Source: an uncultured Bacteroidales bacterium
GTDB taxonomy: Bacteria; Bacteroidota; Bacteroidia; Bacteroidales; UBA932
Assembly: GCA_944322815.1 (NCBI GenBank)
Contig: CALUQB010000006.1
Location: forward strand, 1 to 64,000
Direction of reading: 5' to 3'
Length of the DNA: 64,000 nt
Shown here one piece after another: positions 36,236 through 45,225 of this stretch. Under the pieces are notes generated by a model. That model had not been told where the DNA came from, ran no database searches, and worked only from the letters and a program-made list of their open reading frames with translations. Positions within the stretch are counted from its first letter, which is position 1. Each line of letters begins with the position of its first letter. The translations under genes were made by a program, and so were the position numbers.

Positions 36236-36485
36236 AACTGTTTGATTATCTTTTTTATAAAGTTACGAAAAATCTGCCGCTTGACCAAATTTTTATCTGT
36301 CTTATTTTATTGAAAATCAGAAAATTACATAATCGCAAAAGATGTCTCGCAAACAATCTGTGCGGCATTGAAAAAGCGTAGGATGTGCTGAAAAATAGTC
36401 CGTGTCCCCGCTATAAAATAACATCATTCTTGAAAGGCAACACCTGTTTTAAATGAAAGAGCCGTGTGACTCTATAGGAATACTC

Positions 36486-36517
36486 TTGCGGATAAAATTA
36501 TTTTTTTGCTATTTTTG
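36486..36517 (+). promoter_or_regulatory. Promoter of the orphan lipoprotein gene
   Basis: TTG at 36486-36488, 21-base spacer, TATTTTTG at 36510-36517, about 90 bases before the ATG at 36608. Confidence 0.45.
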
Positions 36518-36607
36518 TGGGACTAAAGGATTTGATATATATAATACTAGGTACTAGGACTTGACGCGGACGCACTTTATTGGTTAAATCACATAAAACA
36601 CTTTACT

Positions 36608-37207
36608 ATGAAAGTAAGAAAATGTGCCGTACAGTTAGCGGCTGTCGTATTCGGTTTGCTTGTAGTTGCCTGCACTGAAAAAGCATCTGAAGATCCGGTT
36701 GCTGAGCCGATCCCTGTTGATATCGATATATACACACAGAATTATCTTTCACAGTGTGATCGGTGGGAATATGTCGGCTCCGAGTCATTGATCAGAATCT
36801 TTATGGGGTATGATTATGATATGTGGGATTTCTGGAATGCCGGACACTATTTGACATTGGAAATGCTGGATGGTAAAGATTATTTGATCCTGACAGATTA
36901 TTTTGGAGAATCCCGCTATAATATTCTTTCCAATATCAAGGGAACGCGTTATTATGCTGAAACATATTATCCAACTAATTGGCCGCAAGATGCGTTTGAA
37001 GTCGACATTTCATATCTTGCTATAAAAGAATTTGGCATATTGATTCCAGAAGAGGGAGAGTATGAATTCGTTCTGAAAATCTATCAGCCGGAGAGCAAGC
37101 AGACGTATGTCTCATCCAAATATAAGTTGACGGCCAAATATTGTCGACAGTTTGATAACGAATATTGTCCATATTATTATATACCGACCCTCGAAAAAAT
37201 TGAATAA
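36608..37207 (+). CDS. Hypothetical lipoprotein, AT-rich
   Basis: A 199-residue protein with a lipoprotein signal (LLVVACTEK, Cys near residue 22). The mature part is rich in Tyr, Asp and Trp and looks like a beta-rich extracytoplasmic domain (e.g. YVGSESLIRIFMGYDYDMWDF, YEFVLKIYQPES). I recognise no family. Its DNA is visibly more AT-rich than the neighbouring uronate genes, and it lies between an IS and a gene relic, suggesting acquisition by transfer. Function unknown; the start is the only ATG before the signal peptide. Confidence 0.7.
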   Translation: MKVRKCAVQLAAVVFGLLVVACTEKASEDPVAEPIPVDIDIYTQNYLSQCDRWEYVGSESLIRIFMGYDYDMWDFWNAGHYLTLEMLDGKDYLILTDYFGESRYNILSNIKGTRYYAETYYPTNWPQDAFEVDISYLAIKEFGILIPEEGEYEFVLKIYQPESKQTYVSSKYKLTAKYCRQFDNEYCPYYYIPTLEKIE

Positions 37208-37318
37208 TCATAAAACAGACAATCGAAAATGAAAAGACTTTTTATTTTCAGTCTATGATTTCCTTTTTATATGGTAGATTATCTTGACTAAATCTGGAAT
37301 ATTGTATCAAGTCTGGGG

Positions 37319-37425
37319 CGCGAGGCGTATGACACGCTGGTGTTCAGTCGTCACGTGCCGGAAAGATTCATATTTACGGAGGGACAGGCCGGGAGGTTTG
37401 GTCCCTCTTTTTTGCGGGCATGATC
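37319..37425 (+). pseudogene. Relic of a second DUF4861 gene with its terminator
   Basis: Codons at 37319-37369 read REAYDTLVFSRHVPERF, nearly identical to REAYDTLVFSRYVPERL at 33796-33846 of the intact DUF4861 gene. The sequence then jumps to a copy of the terminator region (37366-37425 against about 34629-34688), losing about 780 bases of the gene. The rest of 37208-37582 holds nothing I recognise apart from a possible TAATTTTG box at 37553-37560 before the GH28 gene. Confidence 0.8.
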
Positions 37426-37582
37426 TGCATTTGCGGCGGGAGTCCGCGATACAGCAGCCGCTGACGGACCATATAACGCCTGAGACGTCGGATACTGACG
37501 ATTAATCATCCTTTTATGATAAAAAATCCACCGGCTATTGTCCCCCGATTCTTAATTTTGCATAAACCAAAACCATGTAATT

Positions 37583-39211
37583 ATGATAGCCGGTATAGAA
37601 AGACTATGCACTAAGACTATATTGCCGCTCGCGGCGGCCATACTTCTGGCAGGATGTTCCCAGTCAGGGAGCGGCACGGCCGAATTCGACTATCTGTATG
37701 AAGATCTCCCGTTCGAAATGGGAAAAGTGTCCCGGCCTGTCATACCGGAGAGAGAAGTGAATCTCACGGATTTCGGAGGCATCGGTGACGGAATTGCCTT
37801 GAATACGGATGCTTTCAAGTCTGCCATCGATTATCTTTCGTCTCAGGGAGGAGGGCATCTCATAGTTCCGGAAGGCATCTGGCTCACAGGACCGATCACT
37901 CTCAGGGACAATATCGACCTTCACGTGACTTCCAATGCGGTGATTCTTTTTTCTCCTGACAGGGATCTGTATCCAATAGTCGAGACAGTGTTCGAAGGTC
38001 TCGACACGAAAAGGTGTCTGGCACCCGTGAATGCTGACGGAGCGAAAAACATATCCATTACCGGAGGCGGTACCATAGACGGTTCCGGGGACTCATGGCG
38101 ACAGGTCAAGAGATCGAAGATGACCGATTCGCAGTGGAAGAACCTGCTGGCTTCCGGAGGTTTCACTGACCCGAAGGGCAGCGTATGGTATCCGGATTCG
38201 AGTTCATGGCGAGGATCGATAGTCAGCGATGCCTTCAACGTGCCGCAGGGGCTGGAGACCGATGAAGAATGGGAGTCGGTGAAGACCTATCTCAGACCTG
38301 TGCTTGTCGGTCTGAAAGAGTGTGAAAACGTCTTGCTCGAAGACGTCCTGTTCCAGAATTCCCCATGCTGGAACATCCATCCTCTGATGTGCCGGAACGT
38401 GATCATAAACAATATCACTGTCCGGAATCCGTGGTATTCCCAGAACGGTGACGGCATAGACATAGATTCATGCGAAGATGTCATCCTGGTGAATTCGTCC
38501 TTCGATGTGGGAGACGATGCGATATGCATCAAATCCGGAAAGGACGAGGATGGACGCCGCCGTGCCAGGCCATGCCGGAATCTCATAGTGGACAACTGCA
38601 TAGTCTTCCACGGCCACGGCGGTTTCGTGGTGGGCAGCGAAATGTCGGGTGGAGTAGAGAATATTTCCGTGACGGACTGCAGCTTTCTCGGTACGGATGT
38701 CGGGCTGAGATTCAAGAGCTGCCGTGGCCGCGGAGGTGTGGTCAGGAATATTCACATAGAAGACATCGTCATGACTGATATTCCTACGGAACCGCTTCTT
38801 TTCGACCTTCACTATGGCGGAAAGTCTGCAATCGAGGCAGCGGAAGAAGGACAGTCATCGGAGTTCGACATAGATTTCGTCCCGGCGGACGAGACGACTC
38901 CGGAGTTCAGGGAAATTTTCATCCGCAACATCACCTGCAACGGAGCAGGGCGTGCCATGTATTTCAACGGCATACCGGAGAAGAATATCGCAGGGATTCG
39001 GGTAGAGAACTGCAATATCGTGGCTGAAAAAGGGGCTGATATCCGCTATTCCGACGGCGTGCAGCTTAAAAACGTGAACATTGTCCAGTCGGAAGGTGAG
39101 GGATACATCATTGCGAACAGCAGGAATGTAGTGATAGAGAACTGTTCGGACAAAGCGGGGGCAGTCAGTGGAATATTCCAGTACAGGAATGAAAATGTAG
39201 TAGTGAAATGA
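37583..39211 (+). CDS. GH28 polygalacturonase-family glycoside hydrolase
   Basis: A 542-residue lipoprotein (LLAGCSQSG, Cys near residue 24) with a right-handed beta-helix. It hydrolyses galacturonan or rhamnogalacturonan chains. The GH28 catalytic set is present: Asp290 in NGDGID (NTD variant), Asp311-Asp312 in GDDAI, His345 in GHGG and Arg376-Phe-Lys378 (RIK motif variant). Start at the ATG at 37583. Exo or endo action and exact linkage are not readable. The TGA overlaps the ATG of the next gene by four bases, so it heads an enzyme operon. Confidence 0.93.
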   Translation: MIAGIERLCTKTILPLAAAILLAGCSQSGSGTAEFDYLYEDLPFEMGKVSRPVIPEREVNLTDFGGIGDGIALNTDAFKSAIDYLSSQGGGHLIVPEGIWLTGPITLRDNIDLHVTSNAVILFSPDRDLYPIVETVFEGLDTKRCLAPVNADGAKNISITGGGTIDGSGDSWRQVKRSKMTDSQWKNLLASGGFTDPKGSVWYPDSSSWRGSIVSDAFNVPQGLETDEEWESVKTYLRPVLVGLKECENVLLEDVLFQNSPCWNIHPLMCRNVIINNITVRNPWYSQNGDGIDIDSCEDVILVNSSFDVGDDAICIKSGKDEDGRRRARPCRNLIVDNCIVFHGHGGFVVGSEMSGGVENISVTDCSFLGTDVGLRFKSCRGRGGVVRNIHIEDIVMTDIPTEPLLFDLHYGGKSAIEAAEEGQSSEFDIDFVPADETTPEFREIFIRNITCNGAGRAMYFNGIPEKNIAGIRVENCNIVAEKGADIRYSDGVQLKNVNIVQSEGEGYIIANSRNVVIENCSDKAGAVSGIFQYRNENVVVK

Positions 39212-40881
39212 ACCGTTATATTGCGTTGATCATGTCCCTCTTCCTGACTCTTGGCCTTCAAGCGTGGGGTCAGGAGAGCGGACATAAAATCACCCTCAGA
39301 CTGATGGGTGACTCCACCATGGCCGACAAGGATCTTTCAAAAGGAAATCCCGAAAGGGGGTGGGGGCAGAGGCTTCCTTCTCATCTGGATACTATGGTGA
39401 CGGTGTGCAACTATGCACAGAACGGCCGCAGTACGAAAAGCTTCATTGACCGCGGTCTGTGGGACCAGGTGAAAAGGGACCTGAAACCTGGCGAATATCT
39501 TTTCATCCAGTTCGGACACAATGATTCCAAGGAAGATGACCCTGCAAGGTATGCTCCGGCTTTCGGCGCATATCAGGAGAATCTGAGGAAATTCATCGGC
39601 TATGCCCTGGAGACAGGCGCGAAACCGATACTTTTCACACCGGTGTCGCGCAGGTGGTTCGATGATGAGGGAAAGCTGAAGAAAGATTGTCACGGAGACT
39701 ATCCTGCCGCAGTATTCCAGGTGGCGGAGGAATATGGAGTACCGGTCATAGATGCGAATGCCATCACCCAGGAATGGCTTGAGTCTCTCGGTGACGAAGC
39801 TTCCAGGAAATATTATATGTGGGTCGAGCCGGGAACCTGCCCGAGACATCCTGACGGTCTGACAGACAATACGCATACGAACGTGGCCGGAGCCAGAAAG
39901 CTCGTCGAACTTCTCCTCCCGGCCATAACAGAGGTCATCCCGGAACTGGCCGGCCATGTGACAGACTATGACTTCGTGGTGGCAAAGGACGGAAGCGGTG
40001 ATTTCTTCACTGTCCAGGAAGCTGTCAACGCCGCACCTGACTACTGCAAGCAGGACGAAACGCGCATACGCATCCGGAAAGGTGTCTACGAAGAGAAAGT
40101 CACCATACCAGCCAACAAGGAAAAGCTTCACCTGATAGGGGAGGACGCCGTGAACACTGTCATCACATGGGCGGATTACGCTACCAAGACGGGGTCCACA
40201 GGCTATACCATGGGTACTTCCGCCACGTCTACAGTATTCCTCCATGCGAATGACTTCCTGGCCGAGAACCTGACTTTCGAGAATACCGCAGGAAGCTCCA
40301 GGGAAGTGGCACAGGCCTGCGCCATCACGGTGAACGGTGACCGTGTCGCGTTCATAAACTGCCGTTTCGTCGCTAACCAGGATACCATCTATACATTCGG
40401 CGCCGGCCAGCGCCAATATTTCCGCGACTGCCATATCGAAGGAACGACTGACTTCATTTTCGGATTTTCCACGGCCTGGTTCGGGAACTGCGATATACTG
40501 AGCAAGAAGAACAGTTATGTCACAGCCGCTTCCACCCCGGAGGGTCAGGAATATGGCTATGTGTTCAGAAACTGCCGCCTGTATCATGACGCTTCGGCCA
40601 CGAAGGTCTATCTCGGACGGCCGTGGAGGCCGTTCGCCAAGACAGTCTTTATAGAGTGTGAGCTGGGTGACCACATCCTGAAGGCAGGGTGGCACAACTG
40701 GAACAAGCCTCATGCTGAGAAGACTTCGTATTATGCAGAGTACGGGAACTACGGACCCGGGGCTGCTTCTTCCGAGGAACGGGTGTCATGGTCCCATCAG
40801 CTGAAACGGAAGGATCTGGAATCCTACACTCCTGAAAATGTCCTCGGCCCTGCGGAAGACTGGTATTTCAAGGTATTTTGA
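39208..40881 (+). CDS. Fusion of rhamnogalacturonan acetylesterase (SGNH, CE12-like) and pectin methylesterase (CE8)
   Basis: A 557-residue secreted protein (signal peptide through about AWGQ). The N-terminal SGNH domain (about 25-250) has the nucleophile Ser36 in GDSTM, the FGHND block and Asp220/His223 in DNTHTN. It is expected to remove acetyl groups. The C-terminal CE8 beta-helix (about 260-550) has Gln391-Asp392 in NQDTIY, Asp415 in TTDFIFG and Arg471 in LGRPW, the full PME active site. Both ester types of pectin would be stripped by one polypeptide before lyase and hydrolase attack. Confidence 0.92.
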   Translation: MNRYIALIMSLFLTLGLQAWGQESGHKITLRLMGDSTMADKDLSKGNPERGWGQRLPSHLDTMVTVCNYAQNGRSTKSFIDRGLWDQVKRDLKPGEYLFIQFGHNDSKEDDPARYAPAFGAYQENLRKFIGYALETGAKPILFTPVSRRWFDDEGKLKKDCHGDYPAAVFQVAEEYGVPVIDANAITQEWLESLGDEASRKYYMWVEPGTCPRHPDGLTDNTHTNVAGARKLVELLLPAITEVIPELAGHVTDYDFVVAKDGSGDFFTVQEAVNAAPDYCKQDETRIRIRKGVYEEKVTIPANKEKLHLIGEDAVNTVITWADYATKTGSTGYTMGTSATSTVFLHANDFLAENLTFENTAGSSREVAQACAITVNGDRVAFINCRFVANQDTIYTFGAGQRQYFRDCHIEGTTDFIFGFSTAWFGNCDILSKKNSYVTAASTPEGQEYGYVFRNCRLYHDASATKVYLGRPWRPFAKTVFIECELGDHILKAGWHNWNKPHAEKTSYYAEYGNYGPGAASSEERVSWSHQLKRKDLESYTPENVLGPAEDWYFKVF

Positions 40882-40917
40882 CTATCTTGTCATTCAGACC
40901 TGAAATGATAGGAAAAT

Positions 40918-43900
40918 ATGAAGCTACGGTGCATTGTTTCCATATTACTGCCGATGCTGGCGCTGCGGATGGCCGCGGCGCCATTGGACTGTATTTTCGA
41001 GCATTATTCTTCTGAAGACGGCCTCTCACATAACTATATCAGCCAGATCCTCCAGGACCGCGAAGGGTATATCTGGATTTCCACATGGTACGGACTGAAC
41101 CGCTTTGACGGAAACCGTTTCGTGAACTATACCGTCCAGCCGGGAGACTACTCGAATCTTTCGCACAACCGCATCCTTTCCCTGAGCGAGGACGCGAACG
41201 GCTACCTGTGGGTGACTACTTACGACAATTCCATCTACCGTTTCGACTCGCATCAGGAAAAATTCCTGGCTGTTCCCGGAGACATCACTCCGGAACTGGC
41301 CGGAGCCAGAGTCGACAAATATCATTGTGACCGTCAGGGAAACACCTGGATAGCCCTTTCCGGCATAGGCCTTTACAAGATAGGTCCGGATCTTCGTCCT
41401 CACGTGTTCATAGGTCTGGCAGACAATTGCATCGGAAAGGAAATCCGGCATATTTACGAAGATTCCGACGGTACTGTGTATGTAGTATCCGAATACGGTC
41501 TGGCTTCTGTGAAAGACGATATTCCCGCGATCATCAGCAGGAATTCATCCGTTACCGGTTTCACAGAATACGGGAACAAGGTCATCTTCATCTCGGGAAA
41601 CGAAATCCTGGCCATAGACAGAAATACAGGACTCCGAGAGCATGTTACGGCAGGCGATGACAGCACCGGGCCGGCAGTATCGGTCACGGCGACAGGCTCT
41701 CACGGCAACAGCCGGCTTTATGTGGCTTTCCGGAACGGTGCGGTAGCGGCAGTGGATACCGTTGGTTTTTCTGCGGAAATCCACAGGGGGGGGCAGTCCG
41801 TCGGGCGGATAAGATATACTTTCCCCGATCCGGAAGGCCTGCTCTGGATAGTCACCGACAGGACGGGAATTTCATCCTGGAATGAGCAGACAGGGAAGTT
41901 CCGGCATTATGAGCACAGCAGGAATGTCATGTCCTATTATGCGGATACCCTTGCCCGCGTGGTGAACCGCGACGGCAGGCTCTGGATCAAGATGAACCGT
42001 TACGGATTCGGATACTACGACAGGGAATCGGATGCCATCATCCCTCTGAACAATGTCAAGGAACAGCCCGACTGCCGTTTCATGAACGGAGTGGCATGCT
42101 ATACCGTGGATGATTCGGGAGTCCTGTGGTTCTCGACGGTAGGGCGCGGTCTCGAGAGGGCTACGGTGATCACACCGCGTGTGGAAATAGTCGATCCTCC
42201 ATCCGAGTCCGATGAGGAAGTTTCTGCGGCAGAGGTCCGGGCCATACTTACGGACAGCCGCGGACAGGTGTGGGTCGCTACCAAGAGCAAGGAGCTTTTC
42301 GTCTATTCTCCGGACATGTCATCATGCCGCAAGATACCCGGTTCCGACAGTTTCGGAGTCATTTATTCCTTGTTCGAAGACAGTGACGGCAATATCTGGA
42401 TAGGTACCAAAGGAGACGGTGTGGTGAAGCTGCAAAGTACGGGAAAAGGAAGCTATGGAGTCGCCGCCCGGTTCAGACATTGCTCGTCCGACCCTTTCTC
42501 TCTATCTTCAAATGATGTCTACTCCATCGCTCAGGATCATTCCGGCAGGATATGGGTGGGTACATACGGCGGAGGACTCTCCATGCTGCAGCATCCGGAC
42601 AGCACGGATTTCCTGAATGTCTACACGCATTTCCCTGACTATCCTCTGGAAACAGGCGAGAAAGTGCGTTATGTGCACTGCATGCCGGACGGGAGGATGC
42701 TCGTGGCCACAGTCAGCGGTCTGATCTGGTTCATGCCTGACGACAGTCCGGAACTCACGGTTTTCCATACGGTCAGGAAGATACCGGGAGACATCCATTC
42801 TCTCGGCAACAACGACATCATCTATATCTTTACCGACAGGGGAGGGGATACCTGGCTCTGTACTTTTGGAGGCGGGCTGAACAGGATAAATTTCGAAGGC
42901 GATGAAGTCAGTTTCGAAATTGTCGGCAAGGCTGACGGCCTGAGCAGCAACATTGTCCTGTCGGCAGTCGATGACGACAGGGGGGATATCTGGCTCGCGA
43001 CGGAAACAGGCATATCGAAAGTGTCGAAGGCCGACCGGTCTGTCGTGAATTATTCCAGATATTACGGAGTAGTGGCCACTACGTTCAGTGAAGCTGCTTG
43101 TTCCAGACTGGAAGACGGGACCATCACTTTCGGTACTCAGAACAATGTCTACCATATCGATCCGGACATGTTCACTTATGAGCCGCAGGACAAACATCTG
43201 GTCATTTCGGGCTTTGCCGTGGACGGTCACAGGATACCTTTGGCGGACAGGATGGTCATTCCTCATGACTACTCCTTTTTCAACATCGATTTCGCTTCCC
43301 TGAATTTCAAGATTCAGGGCAATGTCCGCTATACTTATAGGCTGAAAGGCTACAACAAGAACTGGATCGCCGCTGACGGCAATACTTCCGTCTCTTATTC
43401 CAGAATCCCTGCCGGAAACTACACCTTCATGGTATCGGCCTCTACGGAAGACGGATATTCCGATCCGCAGACCATATCTGTCGATTTGAGGGTAAAGCCG
43501 CATCCGTGGGCCTCCTGGTGGGCCATAACCCTGTATGTTCTCGCGGCTCTGGCCGTCATCCTGGCTCTGGTCCGCATGTTCGTGACATCAGTGAAGCTGA
43601 AGAACGACGTGGCTCTGCAGGAGAGCCTGAATGATATAAAAGGACGTTTCTTCACGAATATTTCGCATGAGCTGAGGACACCTCTCACGCTGATTCTGGG
43701 CGGTATCGAGGATATCAGAAGCAAGATGTCCCCGGACTCTCCGGACGAGTACAGCGTGAATCTCGTCTACAAGAACTCGAAACGGATGATGACGCTGGTG
43801 AACCAGCTTCTGGATATCAGGCGCATAGTCAAGGGCAAGATGAAGCTTAACGTGAGCAGGATAGACATCGTGCAGCTCGTCAAGCAGGTCTATGATGATT

Positions 43901-45225
43901 TCAAGGATATGTCCATAGAACGTCACATCGAGATGCGTCTCACGCACTCGGTAGACTCTCTGGTCATGTGGGGCGATTCCGTCAGGATAGAGGCGTTGAT
44001 ATACAATCTCATCTCGAATGCCTTCAAATATACGGCGGACGGAGGGCGCATAGAGGTGGCCGTCTACTGGAAAGACGGAGAGCAGAACTGCACCGTCATG
44101 GTGAAGGATAACGGTATAGGCGTGCCGAAAGAACGGCAGACTGCCATCTTCGAGCCTTTCATCTCCACATCGGAGACTCCTTTCAACGGAATGGCCAGCA
44201 GCGGCATAGGACTTTCCTTCTGCAAGGAGATAGCGGATGTCCACGGTGGCAGGATCTGGGTGGAGAGCGAAAAGGGACATGGCTCCAGATTCTATGTAAG
44301 CCTGCCGCTGGGAAAGGAACATTTCAGCCCGGAAAATTCCACGATATCGGACGGGCCTGCAGCGGAAGAGAAGGCCGAGTCCTATGGTCTCAGCAAATAC
44401 AAGGTACGCCCTACGCATCCTGACGATGCTCTCAAGGTCATGATAGTCGAGGACAATGCCGAGTTGAAGATCTATATCTATAACTCCCTGATAAACAAAT
44501 ATGATGTCCGGGACGCTTCGAACGGAGTGGAAGCCCTCTCCATCATAGGCCAGGGCTGGATGCCTGATATCATAGTCACAGACCTGATGATGCCTCAGAT
44601 GGACGGTATCGGTCTGGTTAACCATATCCGCAACGACTTCAATACCAGTCATATCCCTATCATCATGATCACGGCAAAGCACGAGGATGACACCCACCTG
44701 AGGGCCATGAAATACGGGGTGGACGGGTATATTTCCAAACCTTTCACCATGGAACTCCTGGCTGCGAGGATAGAGAATCTCATGGAAAGGAGGCGCACGC
44801 TCCTGTCCAGATTCGCGGAGAGCGGGAATACAGGGAAGAAAGGGGCGAAAATAGAGATCCAGCCTGACGAAATAGTCATCACCGACAGGGACGAGACCCT
44901 GATCAAGAAAGTCATGGGCTGGCTCGAAGAGAATGTGTCGGATGCCGAGGTGACTGTAGACCAGCTTGCCGCCCATGTGGGAATGGGCAGGACATCCATG
45001 TACAACAAGATCAAGGGCCTTACCGGCAAGTCTCCTGTCGAGCTCATCCAGGATTACAGGCTGGAGAAGGCCACGTACTATCTGAAAAGCGGCCAGTATT
45101 CGGTATCTGAGACCTGCTACAAGGTAGGCTTCTCGGACCCGGGCTATTTCAGCCGGACCTTCAAGAAACATTTCGGCATCTCGCCGGTAGACTACATAAA
45201 GGAACATAAAACTGACAAACAATGA
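40918..45225 (+). CDS. Hybrid two-component system sensor/regulator (HTCS)
   Basis: A 1435-residue inner-membrane protein. Layout: signal/anchor (1-22), periplasmic beta-propellers with Reg_prop repeats (about 25-770), Y_Y_Y domain (about 780-855), transmembrane helix (864-889), HisKA with His917 in NISHELRTPLTL, HATPase (about 1015-1130), receiver with Asp1222 in VTDLMMPQMDG, and AraC-type HTH (about 1335-1430). HTCS proteins sense oligosaccharides released from the target glycan and switch on the linked locus. It starts 36 bases after the esterase gene and overlaps the GH105-PL1 gene by four bases, so sensor and enzymes share a transcript. Confidence 0.95.
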   Translation: MKLRCIVSILLPMLALRMAAAPLDCIFEHYSSEDGLSHNYISQILQDREGYIWISTWYGLNRFDGNRFVNYTVQPGDYSNLSHNRILSLSEDANGYLWVTTYDNSIYRFDSHQEKFLAVPGDITPELAGARVDKYHCDRQGNTWIALSGIGLYKIGPDLRPHVFIGLADNCIGKEIRHIYEDSDGTVYVVSEYGLASVKDDIPAIISRNSSVTGFTEYGNKVIFISGNEILAIDRNTGLREHVTAGDDSTGPAVSVTATGSHGNSRLYVAFRNGAVAAVDTVGFSAEIHRGGQSVGRIRYTFPDPEGLLWIVTDRTGISSWNEQTGKFRHYEHSRNVMSYYADTLARVVNRDGRLWIKMNRYGFGYYDRESDAIIPLNNVKEQPDCRFMNGVACYTVDDSGVLWFSTVGRGLERATVITPRVEIVDPPSESDEEVSAAEVRAILTDSRGQVWVATKSKELFVYSPDMSSCRKIPGSDSFGVIYSLFEDSDGNIWIGTKGDGVVKLQSTGKGSYGVAARFRHCSSDPFSLSSNDVYSIAQDHSGRIWVGTYGGGLSMLQHPDSTDFLNVYTHFPDYPLETGEKVRYVHCMPDGRMLVATVSGLIWFMPDDSPELTVFHTVRKIPGDIHSLGNNDIIYIFTDRGGDTWLCTFGGGLNRINFEGDEVSFEIVGKADGLSSNIVLSAVDDDRGDIWLATETGISKVSKADRSVVNYSRYYGVVATTFSEAACSRLEDGTITFGTQNNVYHIDPDMFTYEPQDKHLVISGFAVDGHRIPLADRMVIPHDYSFFNIDFASLNFKIQGNVRYTYRLKGYNKNWIAADGNTSVSYSRIPAGNYTFMVSASTEDGYSDPQTISVDLRVKPHPWASWWAITLYVLAALAVILALVRMFVTSVKLKNDVALQESLNDIKGRFFTNISHELRTPLTLILGGIEDIRSKMSPDSPDEYSVNLVYKNSKRMMTLVNQLLDIRRIVKGKMKLNVSRIDIVQLVKQVYDDFKDMSIERHIEMRLTHSVDSLVMWGDSVRIEALIYNLISNAFKYTADGGRIEVAVYWKDGEQNCTVMVKDNGIGVPKERQTAIFEPFISTSETPFNGMASSGIGLSFCKEIADVHGGRIWVESEKGHGSRFYVSLPLGKEHFSPENSTISDGPAAEEKAESYGLSKYKVRPTHPDDALKVMIVEDNAELKIYIYNSLINKYDVRDASNGVEALSIIGQGWMPDIIVTDLMMPQMDGIGLVNHIRNDFNTSHIPIIMITAKHEDDTHLRAMKYGVDGYISKPFTMELLAARIENLMERRRTLLSRFAESGNTGKKGAKIEIQPDEIVITDRDETLIKKVMGWLEENVSDAEVTVDQLAAHVGMGRTSMYNKIKGLTGKSPVELIQDYRLEKATYYLKSGQYSVSETCYKVGFSDPGYFSRTFKKHFGISPVDYIKEHKTDKQ

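Larger units (their letters stand above)
34872..36466. mobile_element. ISAs1-like insertion sequence, complete ends, transposase broken
   Basis: A 1595-bp element. Its ends are perfect 17-bp inverted repeats, CACGGCTCTTTCATTTA at 34872-34888 and the reverse complement at 36450-36466. A 9-bp direct repeat, TGACTCTAT, lies immediately outside each end (34863-34871 and 36467-36475) and is the target duplication. The transposase lies on the minus strand and is frameshifted twice. The left-end segment also contains a plus-strand hairpin terminator. It inserted at the edge of the 12-bp minisatellite. Confidence 0.88.

Noticed and set aside
39337..40713. 458-codon minus-strand frame opposite the esterase fusion
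   Set aside because: The plus strand carries complete SGNH and CE8 active sites; the antisense frame resembles nothing.
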